DNA of 15,468 nt from Zygnema cylindricum. Its lineage: Eukaryota > Streptophyta > Zygnematophyceae > Zygnematales > Zygnemataceae. Below are positions 8,320 to 15,393 of the stretch, one piece after another. The DNA lies in the NCBI GenBank assembly GCA_037447655.1, contig JBBHKE010001743.1, positions 64,001 to 79,468 of the forward strand, written 5' to 3'. The number at the start of each line of letters is the position of its first letter. Position 1 is the first letter of the stretch. The translations under genes and the position numbers were made by a program. The notes beneath the pieces are model-generated. The model did no database searches, was not told the origin of the DNA, and saw nothing but the letters and a program-made list of their open reading frames with translations.

Positions 8320-8545
8320 CTACACCGCTCATCGTTATTAGTGTTAAAGTTATTTTCGCCACTTAAAAGATATTTACTTTGTGCACACTTGTCGGATTGT
8401 CTATTCGATGGTTGCTATTGGAAGGCAAGATTCCCACCTTCCTACCAACGGCCTCTGATTGACAATCTGACAAATGTGCATGGAGAAAATATATTATTAA
8501 GTGGCAAAAATAATTTTAACACTAACAACAATGAGGAGTGTTGTC
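8318..8545. repeat. Long near-palindromic hairpin (~228 bp, ~110-bp arms)
   Basis: The left arm, from AACTACACCGCTCATCG through TTAGTGTTAAAGTTATTTT, GCCACTTAA, TGCACACTTGTCGGATTGTC and TTGGAAGG, is matched in reverse complement by the right arm ending TGAGGAGTGTTGTC at 8545. The arms are about 80% alike and the loop is only about 10 nt, near 8427-8436. Its ends share words with the elements at 6809-7237 and 7380-7406, so it is probably a MITE of that family. Its transcript would fold into one long duplex. The long plus-strand frame here (8275-8580) is largely this palindrome. Confidence 0.85.
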
Positions 8546-8647
8546 ACCATAACACGCCTTGCTACGTTCCTCCTGTCCAGGGTATGTGCCCATACGCCTT
8601 AGTATGTTTTTTTTTTTGTCTTTTTTTGTCGTTTTCCTCAATAACTA

Positions 8648-8854
8648 ATGACTAAACGAGAAACCCCTTCGTCGTACGAAGAAATTGACGAAATCGAGTA
8701 TGATTTGCGCCATCGTATATACTTGAACTTTTCCTCTGCTCTATTTGGACCCATTGTTTTGGATATTAACCACCTCGTACAAACTAACCTTTTCATTCAT
8801 TTGCCGAGATCCTCGCTAGCCATTTTAAAGCAAATTGACACCCCATCAATTTGA
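8648..8854 (+). CDS. Unrecognised open frame, possible exon
   Basis: 68 codons, with a balanced residue mix containing SSYEEIDEIEYDLRHRIYL and ALFGPIVLDINHLVQTNLF, and a stop at 8852-8854. An acceptor-like AAACGAG at 8654-8660 after ACTAATGAC could make it an exon from 8661. It would then be phase-compatible with a donor G|GTATGTG at 8580, but that upstream frame lies mostly in the hairpin, so the splice is doubtful. I recognise no family. Confidence 0.3.
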   Translation: MTKRETPSSYEEIDEIEYDLRHRIYLNFSSALFGPIVLDINHLVQTNLFIHLPRSSLAILKQIDTPSI

Positions 8855-9125
8855 CCACTTAAAAAAAAAGCTTGCGGGTTTTTGGAGGACATTTTAGCGT
8901 TTTTTCTAGTTATGTTGAGGCTAGTTTGGGTAAGATTTGTTGTGTTATGTTTTTTGTTACTTCTGTTCTCCTGTTTTTTTTGCGACGTCTTTTGTTAATT
9001 TGACCATTTTTTTTTCATATTTGTTGCTTTCACTTTGCTTTAAGTATTTACTTTGCTTCTTTTCGTGATTGGTTTTTTCCCATTCCGCTTTTCTTTTCTT
9101 TTCCTTTGTTCTCATGTACTCGATA

Positions 9126-9349
9126 GTTTACCGTCGTACTTTCTGAATAAATCTCAGTTGTACTTCGTTTCATACCCTAATATATTATACTTATATGAAG
9201 GAACCTATGTTATTCCAAAAGCCCATTTTTTGTCCCTCGACGATGACATCCACTCTAATTTATGTCCCATGAGAAAATTTCATCCCCTTGTTCACCATAT
9301 CGCCGGAGATTTTTTGAGGGACTCGGGTGTTTTGATTTATAAAAAATGA
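9126..9349 (+). CDS. Unrecognised open frame, possible terminal exon
   Basis: The frame reads SLPSYFLNKSQLYFVSYPN, VIPKAHFLSLDDDIHSNL and PLVHHIAGDFLRDSGVL, ending IYKK and TGA at 9347-9349. A long pyrimidine tract and TCGATAG (acceptor-like, ending about 9126) precede it, and a second possible acceptor CTCAG ends near 9154. It could be the last exon of a plus-strand gene together with 8661-8854; no phase-proof model was found. A donor-like GGGTAAGAT at 8928 after TTTTTTCTAG (8900-8909) could bound a 20-nt micro-exon. Family unknown. Confidence 0.35.
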
Positions 9350-9531
9350 AATCAAAATCTAATTTCTTAAAATATAATTTCTTACTGTTTTTACAAATGA
9401 GTTAGACGGCCTAAGTATTTTTTTTTGCTTTTGATATCTGCCGGATTTAGTTTCGAATGACGTGGGTGATTTTGTACCGTTGAAAAAAAATCACAACCAA
9501 ATTATAAAATAATTTTGTGACAAATAAAAGG

Positions 9532-9687
9532 ATGGAAAAGAAAGCAAAAGTATGGACGTCCTTGTCTTCCAAAAACGGAAAAAAAAAAAAAAAGTTCCTC
9601 TCGATAAAATCGGAATCTCAGGTTCATAAAATTTTAAGAGGCGAAAGGTTTGATTTTTTTTTACTTTTAACCAACTTTAAAATTTAA
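9532..9687 (+). CDS. Small Lys-rich open frame, 51 aa
   Basis: ATG within AAAAGGATGG, starting MEKKAKVWTSLSSKNG, then a run of lysines coded by a 15-nt A stretch, then FLSIKSESQVHKILRGERF, and a stop at 9685-9687. It is antisense to the expected KLCR 3' UTR. It is short and homopolymer-dependent, so it may not be a gene. Confidence 0.15.
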   Translation: MEKKAKVWTSLSSKNGKKKKKFLSIKSESQVHKILRGERFDFFLLLTNFKI

Positions 9688-9688
9688 G

Positions 9689-9799
9689 ATGCCTAGAAAA
9701 AAGACAAAACTCGATGAATTAAATGCGTCAAGACGGACAATAAAGAAGAGAAAAAAAAACGACCAAAAAAAAAACTTATTAAAGCTCAAGAAAAAATGA
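9689..9799 (+). CDS. Small strongly basic open frame, 36 aa
   Basis: Starts one base after the preceding stop: MPRKKTKLDELNASRR, then Lys/Arg/Asn-rich, ending LLKLKKK and TGA. The composition would suit a nucleic-acid-binding or nuclear-localised peptide, but A-rich DNA gives such peptides by chance. Confidence 0.15.
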   Translation: MPRKKTKLDELNASRRTIKKRKKNDQKKNLLKLKKK

Positions 9800-9880
9800 A
9801 ATCAAAATTTGCGGATTTTTAAAAACCGATGGATTAAAAAAAAAAATGTTTGAAGATTTTTCAACGTCGATGATCACGAT

Positions 9881-9914
9881 TTTATTTTATTTTATTTTAT
9901 TTTTATTTTATTTA
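9881..9914. repeat. TTTTA microsatellite over the KLCR stop, source of AATAAA signals
   Basis: Repeats of TTTTA on the plus strand read AATAAA on the minus strand just after the TAA stop at 9910-9908. These could serve as polyadenylation signals for the KLCR mRNA. Confidence 0.7.
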
Positions 9915-10043
9915 GATTCGGCAATTTTTTTTTTCAATTCCTTGAGATGATTTTTCGAAGAAATTACGTCGGGATGTTTTTCTCCCAAAATCGATTCTTT
10001 CTTTTTAACCGCAAATTCGAGCGATTTCACAGCCTCCGGAAAT
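9908..10043 (-). CDS. KLCR: KLCR last exon (f)
   Basis: The acceptor TTTTTTTGGGCAG precedes 10043. It completes the Arg of EKEGR, then FPEAVKSLEFAVKKKESILG, EKHPDVISSKNHLKELKKK and IAESK follow, with TAA at 9910-9908. This is the final TPR pair with its GE.HP turn. The tail after the TPRs is much shorter than the long Ser/Lys-rich ends I recall for Arabidopsis members. Confidence 0.92.
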
Positions 10044-10305
10044 CTGCCCAAAAAAAAAAGATAAAAAAAACAAAAAAAAAAGCAAAAAGAAGATTATTAA
10101 ATTCTTCAGATAACTAAAAAAGTTCGAAACCACATCGAAGTCACATCCGATAGAAGATTCAAAACTGGGAAAGAAAGAGAAAAAGAAAAAGAAAGAGAAA
10201 GAGAGAGAAAAAGAAAGAGAAAAAGAAAAAGAAAAAGAAAACAAAAAGAAAAAGAAAAAAAAAAAGAAAGAAAAGAAAAAGAAAAAGAAAAAAAAGAAAA
10301 AGAAA

Positions 10306-10336
<31 letters not shown>

Positions 10337-13300
10337 GAAAAGAAAAAAACGACCAAGAACCGAAAACAAAATGAAGACAACAAGAAAAAACCAAAAAAAA
10401 AAAATGGAAGACCAACGAGAAAACCAAATCATAAAAAAAAAAAATACACAAAAAATAATTCCCAAATCCAAAACAAAATAAAATAAAGTAAAAAGTGAAC
10501 AACAAAAAACCTAAACGGAATCCAGAAAAATCCTAATAGAATTAATAAAAAAACAAAATAATATAAAAAACAACAAAAAAACAAAAAACACTATTTTTAA
10601 CAAAAGACCATTATTTATCAAAAATAAAATTTGTTAGAAAAACCAGAACTCTTAACAAAAAAAAAACCATAATTTTTTACCCAACAACAATTCTAACAAA
10701 AAAAAAGAAAAAAATGTTCCACAGAAAAAAAAAACCAAAAAAACCAAAAAAAAACACCCCCAAAAAAAAAAGAAAAACCCATTTTTTTTTTCACCTTCCC
10801 TCTTTTTCGTAAACTTCCGAAAAAGCCGAAAAAATTTCCAATCCCTCCAAACTTTCTTCCAAACCCAAATCCTCGACTCCTTTTTTTGCCTCCAATAATA
10901 TCTCGAGAGCTTTTTCATAACTCCCAACCTCTTTCCCCCCCCTAATAATCGCCATAGATTGGTAATAAAGGGCTCTTATAACCAAAGGATGATTATTTCC
11001 ACAAGATCCTTTTAATTTTTCCAAACAACTCGCTAAAACGTCAAAAGCTTCTTTAAAAAAACCGGTAGAAATCAATAAAACTCCCATATTTGCTTCCGCA
11101 CCTGCGAGGAATAATATTTTTTTTTTGGTTTTTTGTGTTTTTTTGTTTTGGTTTTGTTTTTTTTTGTTTTTTGTGTTTTTTTGGGTTTTTTTTTGTTTTT
11201 TTTTGTGTCTTTGTTGTGTTTTTTTTTGTGTTTTGAGGTGGAGGGACAGGTGGAAAAGGGAGTGTGGAGAGGGTGTGGGGAGGGAGTGTGGGGAGGGAGA
11301 GTGGGGAGGGAGAGTTGGCGAGGGAGAGGTGGAGAGGGAGACGTGGAGAGGGAGTGTGGAGAGGGAGGTGGAGGGAGAGGTGGAGAGAGAGGTGGAAAGC
11401 GAGTGTAGAGAGCGAGGTGGAGAGAGAGGTGGAGGAAGAAGTGGTGAAGGAGGTGGTGTGAAAGGAAGAGAAAGAGGTAGAGAGAGAGAGGCAGTGATAC
11501 AAATGGTGAGAGAGGTGGAGAGGTGAAGAAACAGGCAGTGAAAAAGGTAGAGTGATTAGTGAGAGAAGAAGGGAGTGAGGAGTTAGCGAGAGAGGTTGTG
11601 AGAGAAGTAGAGAGAGAGATTGGTTGAGAGAAGAAGTAGAGAGGCAGGGAGAGAGGAAATGAAACAGGTGGTAGAGAGAGGGGTAGTGACGGAGGCAGAG
11701 AGAGAGAGTGGGAGAGAGAGGCAGAGGGATAGCGAGACAAGTTGTGAGAGTAGTATTAGTGAGAAGAACGGAGAGAGGTAAAGAGAGAGAGACAGTTAGT
11801 GACAGAAATAGAGAGAGAGGTGGCGGGAGAGGGAGAGGGTGTGGGAGAGAGAGAGAAAGTGGGAGAGGGAGAGGAAGTGGGAGAGGGAGAGGAAGTGGGG
11901 AGAGAGAGAGGAAGTGAGAGAGAGAGAGAGGAAGTGGGAGAGAGAGAGAGGAAGTGAGAGACATAGAGGAGGTGAGAAAGAGGGAGAGAAAGTGGGAGAG
12001 AGGTAGAGAGGGGGTGGAGGGAGAGAACCTGCTGCGGCCAATAACTGCCCGGGAACTTTTAACCGAATCAGTAACGCTCTACGGAGGAGGTCGAGAGCCC
12101 GAGAGAAGTTTCCGATATTCTCATAGATCGCCGATATTTCTGTTAGACCATTGGCAGTTTCCACAAGATCCTCTCCCTCTCCCTCCCCCCCCTTCTCGTA
12201 AATTCGGAGAGCTTTTTCGCAGAGGTCCTGGAGGGAGGGAGGGAGGGAGGGGGAGAGAAGGAGAGAGAGGGTGAAGTTTGTAGAAGTTTGATTCAAGAAT
12301 AGTTTAAGTTCTCTAACTACTCTCCGTAACCTTTTCAATACGCATTCTCCTCTCCCTCTCCTCCCTTCTCTCTTCCGCTACCTCTCTCCCCCCTCTCCCC
12401 CCCCCCTCCCTCTCCTTACCTCCGCCTCCCTCCTCTTCCCTGCCCTCCAATTTGCCTCCGCCAGCGATGCGTACGCCCCGGCCACCGAGGGATGCTCCTC
12501 CCCCAATATTCCCACCATATTTAGTGTGGATTTTTGGAGGATTTCCAGTCCCTCCTCCTCCCTCCCCTCCCCCATGGAGACCATGACGTCACCAATGGCC
12601 ATGTCACACAAAACTACATCCATTTTTTGTCCTTTCTGGGAGAGGATGTCCTTAGCGGATTCTAAGTGGAGGAGGGATTGGGAGGGAAGGTCGAGGCCGG
12701 AGTAGATGGCGGCGAGGAGTCTGGGGGGAAGGGAGGGAGAGGGAGAGGGAGAGGGAGAGGGAGAGGGAGGGAGGGGGAATTAAGTGGGGGAGGGAGATCA
12801 GTTAGAGGCTGGAGTAGAGTGTAGCGGTGAGTTTGAGGGAGAGAGGAGAGAGGAGAGAGGACGAGAGAGGGAGAGGGAAAACATCTTTTCTCCGTACACA
12901 CTTATCCGATTTTCAATCGGAGACCACCAATAGGAAGGTGAGAATCGTAGCGTTCGGATTAAAAATCGGATAAATGCGTACGGATAAAAGACGTTTTCCC
13001 TCTCCCTCCCTCGCCCTCTTTCTCTCTTTAAGAGGTGGAACACTAATAGTGGTACACCGTTCTGTACTTTTGTGCGACGGAGTACAAACGGGTGTTTTCG
13101 TGCTAAAGAGTTCGAATATTATTGTGGTACATGAAAATACATACTACACATTGTATACTATATATAAAATCAAAATAAAAAATAAACATTATCGTACATT
13201 GAGGTACATGAATTCATGAGCCTTTTCATTACTTCAGATTTTGTGAATGTGGGAAATCTTGTTTGGGTTTCAGACTTTTTGAGGTTTTTTTAGTGCAATC

Positions 13301-15393
13301 ATCCAAATGAATCCTCTCCTCTCGAGGGAGAGACCGAGAGAGGAAGAGAGAGAGAACAAGAGAGAGGGAGAGAGAGAGGGAGAGGTAATCATATCCTAAA
13401 CTCCTCTCGAGTTTTGTTATCACTAAAAGGGATAGTGACAAACTTGATAGGATGGTGCGCGAAATAGTTGTGGATGTATTTGTTATTTGTACACCATTCT
13501 TCTTAACTCCCAAGGCGACAAATAATTGAGATACAAATTGGAGACAAGAAGTCGCATGTCATTGTTGGGTTTTATTTTGCTTTTTTTTTATTTATTTTTT
13601 GTGTAAAATTGGACACGAAATCCGCACCAAACTTGAAAATTAGCCTTTTAGTGCAAAAAATACGAATAGTGTAGTTCATACTAATATTAATAATTTAGTG
13701 CAATAAATACCAATACTAATAGTTTAGTTCTACTTGATACCAGCACTAGTATTTTAATGTAGTCGATACTAATACGAAAAACTTACTGGTATTTGATACT
13801 AGTACGGATAATCTAGTATAACTAATACAACCACTAATTTCCAACTCCTTGCCAGCCCCTCCCTCTCTTCCCCTCCCTCTCCCCCTCACCTCCTATCTGC
13901 CACCTCCTCTATCGTATCCTCCCCTCCCCCTCTTCACACGGGCGGGAGAAGGAGAGGGAGACGGCGGGAGGCAGGGAGAGGTAGAGAGGAAGAGAGGGAT
14001 AGAGAGAGTGAGGGTTGAATGGAGGGAGGGAAAGGGAGAGGGAGAGAGAGCTTACCTCCTATCCACGGCCTCCTCTATAGTATCCTCCCCCCCTCCTCCC
14101 CACATGGGGGAGGGGAGGGAGAGAGGCAAGAGGGAGGGAGGGAGAGGGAGAGGGAGAGGGATCTTACCTCCTATCGGCGGCCTCCTCTATCGTATCCTCC
14201 CCTCCCCTCTCCACATGTATGGCCAGGGCCCTCCTCGCCAGGACCTCCGCCTCCTCAAACTGCATTAATTGTGCGCAGCAAACTGCCAAACGGTGACACG
14301 TGTCACCCACACGTGCATCCTCCTTGCCCAGCTGGCGCTCCTGTACAGCCAGAGCCTTCCTGGTCACGTCGCCCTCAGCCACCGACCGGCCGCCCAGGTA
14401 TTAGTAATCTTAAGTTATTTAATTATTGTTTGTTAAAATGGTAAAGAGAATTGGGATAGTTGGGATACAAATGTGAGGTGGTTATGACTCGAATTGGACT
14501 CAAATAGTTCATGGGTCGCATTGACGGATTTATGACTCGAATTGACAGATTTATGACTCAAATTCACGGATTTATGACTCGAATTGACGGATTCAAGACT
14601 CGAATTGACGGATTTATGACTCGAATTGACGGATTCAAGACTTGAATCGACGGATTTATGACTCAAATTGACGCATTTATGACTCGAATTGACGGATTTA
14701 CGACTCGAATCGACAGATTTATGACTCATGACTTAAATTGAACTATACATGACTGAAATCGACCTATATATGACTCGAATTGGATTATTTACGACTCAAA
14801 TTGAACTATTTATAACTCAAAATGAACTATAAATTGACCATTTCATGACTAAATTGATCTATTTATGACTCTAATTGAACCATTTGAGTCAAATTGATTT
14901 ACTTACGACACCAAATGATCAATTTTTACTCGAATTGAACTTATTACAATTGAAAGTGATCTATTTATGACTCAATTGACCTATTTACTACTCAAATTGA
15001 ACCAATTATGTTCCAAATTAAATGATCTATGGCTCACACTAATGTGATCCCCTCGCCACCCCCCTCTCTTCCTCCCTATTCCTTTTCTCTCTCCCTATAA
15101 CCCTCCCTCTCCCTCTCCCTCTCCCCCTCTCCATCCCCCTCTCCATCCCCCTCTCCGTCTCCCCCTCCCTCCCCCCCCCCACTCACTGAAAGGCCTCCTT
15201 TGCGTCCATCTCCCCTCCCAATATTTGCCACGCCTCCCCCAAAAGCATATGGGAGGCAAATAGTATCATTGAAACTCTCTCCCTCTCCCCCTCCGGCCTC
15301 TCTACTTCTCTCCCTCCCTCTCCCTCCACCCCCCCCTCGGCCAGGCGGATGGCCAATTCTAGGAGAGGGATGCCTTCGTGGAGGAGACCCATT
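9908..15393 (-). CDS. KLCR: Kinesin-light-chain-related TPR protein (KLCR/CMU), six exons, 5'-truncated by the window
   Basis: Six minus-strand exons, 15393-15187, 14359-14168, 12720-12420, 12227-12029, 11101-10795 and 10043-9908, join in phase into 446 complete residues and a TAA. The protein is a chain of KLC-type TPR helical pairs. It follows plant KLCR (CMU) proteins motif by motif: HMLLGEAWQILG, ARVGDTCHRLA..CAQLMQFEEAE, TIEEAADRRL, GEEHPSVAGAYASLAEA, CEKALRIY, NGLTEISAIYENIG, AGAEANMGVLL and GEKHPDVISS. In land plants these proteins bind IQD partners and cortical microtubules and steady the tracks used by cellulose synthase; they are not known as kinesin cargo subunits there. The N-terminal disordered region and first TPRs lie beyond 15468. 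Oddities are Glu/Gly inserts coded by purine microsatellite, a weak donor (GTTCTC) after exon 12227-12029, and duplicated exon ends in intron 14167-12721. Confidence 0.92.
10044..10794 (-). other. KLCR intron e-f, A/G-rich on plus
   Basis: 751 nt, poly-A and GAAAAA-rich on the plus strand (T-rich in the transcript). A nearly pure (GAAAAA/GAAAGA)n stretch lies at about 10169-10345. No gene was seen; long T/F-rich frames here are artefacts of composition. Confidence 0.85.
10795..11101 (-). CDS. KLCR: KLCR exon e
   Basis: The acceptor TTCCTCGCAG precedes 11101 and the donor is GGAAG|GTGAAA. It completes the Gly, then AEANMGVLLISTGFFKEAF, LEKLKGSCGNNHPLVIRAL, YEKALEILLEAKKGVEDLG and FSAFSEVYEKEG follow. 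The base composition is far more A/T-rich than exons a-d. Confidence 0.9.
11102..12028 (-). other. KLCR intron d-e with ~790-bp purine tract
   Basis: After a GT-rich start on the plus strand (11110-11235), the strand is almost entirely GAGAGG/GGGAGA-type purine from about 11236 to 12025. The transcript therefore has a long CT tract. No coding content was recognised. Confidence 0.85.
12029..12227 (-). CDS. KLCR: KLCR exon d
   Basis: The acceptor CTCCCTCCAG precedes 12227 and the exon ends GCAG|GTTCTC, with one base left for the next Gly. It reads DLCEKALRIYEKGGEGEGED, then LVETANGLTEISAIYENIG, then FSRALDLLRRALLIRL and VPGQLLAAAG. NGLTEISAIYE is one of the most characteristic KLCR segments. 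The donor lacks the usual A at +3 and G at +5. Confidence 0.9.
12420..12720 (-). CDS. KLCR: KLCR exon c
   Basis: The acceptor CCCCCCAG precedes 12720 and the donor is GAG|GTAAGG. Its first base completes the Arg of AADRR, then LLAAIYSGLDLPSQSLLHLE, GQKMDVVLCDMAIGDVMVSM, a Glu/Gly turn, LEILQKSTLNMVGILGEEHP and SVAGAYASLAEANWRAGKRR follow. This is the central TPR part, with a 42-residue-type repeat and the GE.HP turn typical of KLC-like TPRs. It is GC- and purine-rich compared with exons e and f. Confidence 0.92.
12781..12834 (-). repeat. Decayed tandem copy of the 5' end of KLCR exon c
   Basis: TAAGTGGGGGAGGGAG and AGGCTGGAGTAGAG on the plus strand match the exon start at 12663-12720 (TAAGTGGAGGAGGGA and AGGCCGGAGTAGATGG), 118 bp apart. 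In the minus sense it retains a TLYSSL-like trace of AAIYSGL, followed at once by a TAA stop, and no CAG acceptor is kept. Confidence 0.6.
12869..13009. repeat. Foldback with ~50-bp arms in a KLCR intron
   Basis: The left arm (12869-12918) reads GGGAGAGGGAAAACATCTTT, TCCGTACACACTTATCCGAT and TTTCAATC. The right arm (12957-13009), reverse-complemented, reads GGGAGAGGGAAAACGTCTTT, ATCCGTACGCATTTATCCGA and TTTTTAATC. The spacer is about 38 bp. It is probably a small MITE. Confidence 0.8.
13645..13836. repeat. Degenerate ~29-bp tandem repeat
   Basis: About six units built around TTTAGTGCAATAAATAC and CAATACTAATA. Clear units begin near 13695, 13723, 13752 and 13781. The units are well diverged. 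Confidence 0.65.
13885..13940 (-). repeat. Tandem copy of the 3' end of exon b plus donor (copy 3)
   Basis: The minus strand ends GATACGATAGAGGAGGTGGC then AGATAGGAG|GTGAGG, matching the exon b end at 14164-14217. The translated trace is EDTIEEVADR. It carries one extra base relative to the exon between CATGTG and GAT, which would shift the frame. Confidence 0.75.
14051..14106 (-). repeat. Tandem copy of the 3' end of exon b plus donor (copy 2)
   Basis: The minus strand ends GATACTATAGAGGAGGCCGT then GGATAGGAG|GTAAGC, with trace EDTIEEAVDR and an intact donor. It shares the one-base insertion seen in the copy at 13885-13940. It lies 112 bp from the genuine donor. Confidence 0.8.
14168..14359 (-). 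CDS. KLCR: KLCR exon b
   Basis: The acceptor GTGACCAG ends at 14360, with a TACTAAT branch-point-like word near 14403-14409. The donor is GGAG|GTAAGA. The base G completes a Gln codon from exon a, then KALAVQERQLGKEDARVGD and QLMQFEEAEVLARRALAIH follow. It ends EDTIEEAADR with two bases of the next Arg. The pyrimidine tract is poor, so the acceptor rests on phase and on gap-free agreement with the family. Confidence 0.85.
14484..15010. repeat. 21-bp minisatellite
   Basis: The unit is GACTCGAATTGACGGATTT plus AT or AA. About 11 consecutive high-identity units lie at 14510-14727, followed by a dozen or more degenerate units with the core changed to TTGAACTATTTATGACTC. Because 21 is a multiple of three, the minus strand stays open and would read SVNSSHK-type heptads, but it lies in a KLCR intron. 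Confidence 0.95.
15051..15180. repeat. CT tract next to the exon a donor
   Basis: CCCTCT/CCCCTC repeats including three CCATCCCC/CCGTCTCC-type units at 15124-15165, ending in a C10 run directly before the donor of exon a. Confidence 0.85.
15187..15393 (-). CDS. KLCR: KLCR exon a (first in window)
   Basis: The acceptor TTTTTTCCAG precedes 15393 and the donor is TTTCA|GTGAGT. One base completes a codon, then 68 codons and two bases follow. TPR helices MGLLHEGIPLLELAIRLAE and ASHMLLGEAWQILGGEM are separated by the insert VEGEGGREVERPEGERER, which is coded by GA microsatellite. The insert is clearly longer than the loop I recall in other plant homologues. The Met at 15392 is internal, not a start. 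Confidence 0.85.

Larger units (their letters stand above)
9350..9907. other. AT-rich spacer, 3' side of the KLCR gene
   Basis: Homopolymer-rich DNA between two convergent coding ends. It carries two small plus-strand frames (9532-9687 and 9689-9799, listed separately). The minus-strand 3' UTR of the KLCR gene must lie here. Confidence 0.5.
12721..14167 (-). other. KLCR intron b-c, 1447 nt, rich in repeats
   Basis: Holds a degraded copy of the start of exon c (12781-12834), a foldback (12869-13009), GTAC-rich AT sequence (13030-13220), and a GA microsatellite (13330-13385). It also holds a roughly 29-bp degenerate tandem repeat (13645-13836) and two copies of the end of exon b (13885-13940, 14051-14106), each followed by purine tracts. 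Confidence 0.8.
14360..15186 (-). other. KLCR intron a-b, 827 nt
   Basis: Contains the 21-bp minisatellite (14484-15010) and a CT tract next to the donor (15051-15180). The branch-point-like TACTAAT is near 14403-14409. Confidence 0.8.

Noticed and set aside
8275-8655. 126-codon plus-strand frame as a protein-coding exon
   Set aside because: Most of it lies in the palindrome 8318-8545 and it overlaps the antisense integrase remnant, so the open frame is better explained by repeat structure.
10005-10505. Phe/Ser-rich frames of up to 166 codons on the minus strand
   Set aside because: They are translations of A-rich microsatellite in a KLCR intron; only the KLCR exon f frame is supported.
11053-11964. 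303-codon Leu/Ser/Pro-rich minus-strand frame
   Set aside because: It is the CT tract of intron d-e read in a frame other than the KLCR one.
14433-14729. 98-codon minus-strand frame of SVNSSHK heptads as a repeat protein
   Set aside because: The 21-bp minisatellite keeps any frame open; it lies in an intron and no splice signals or conserved partner domains were seen.
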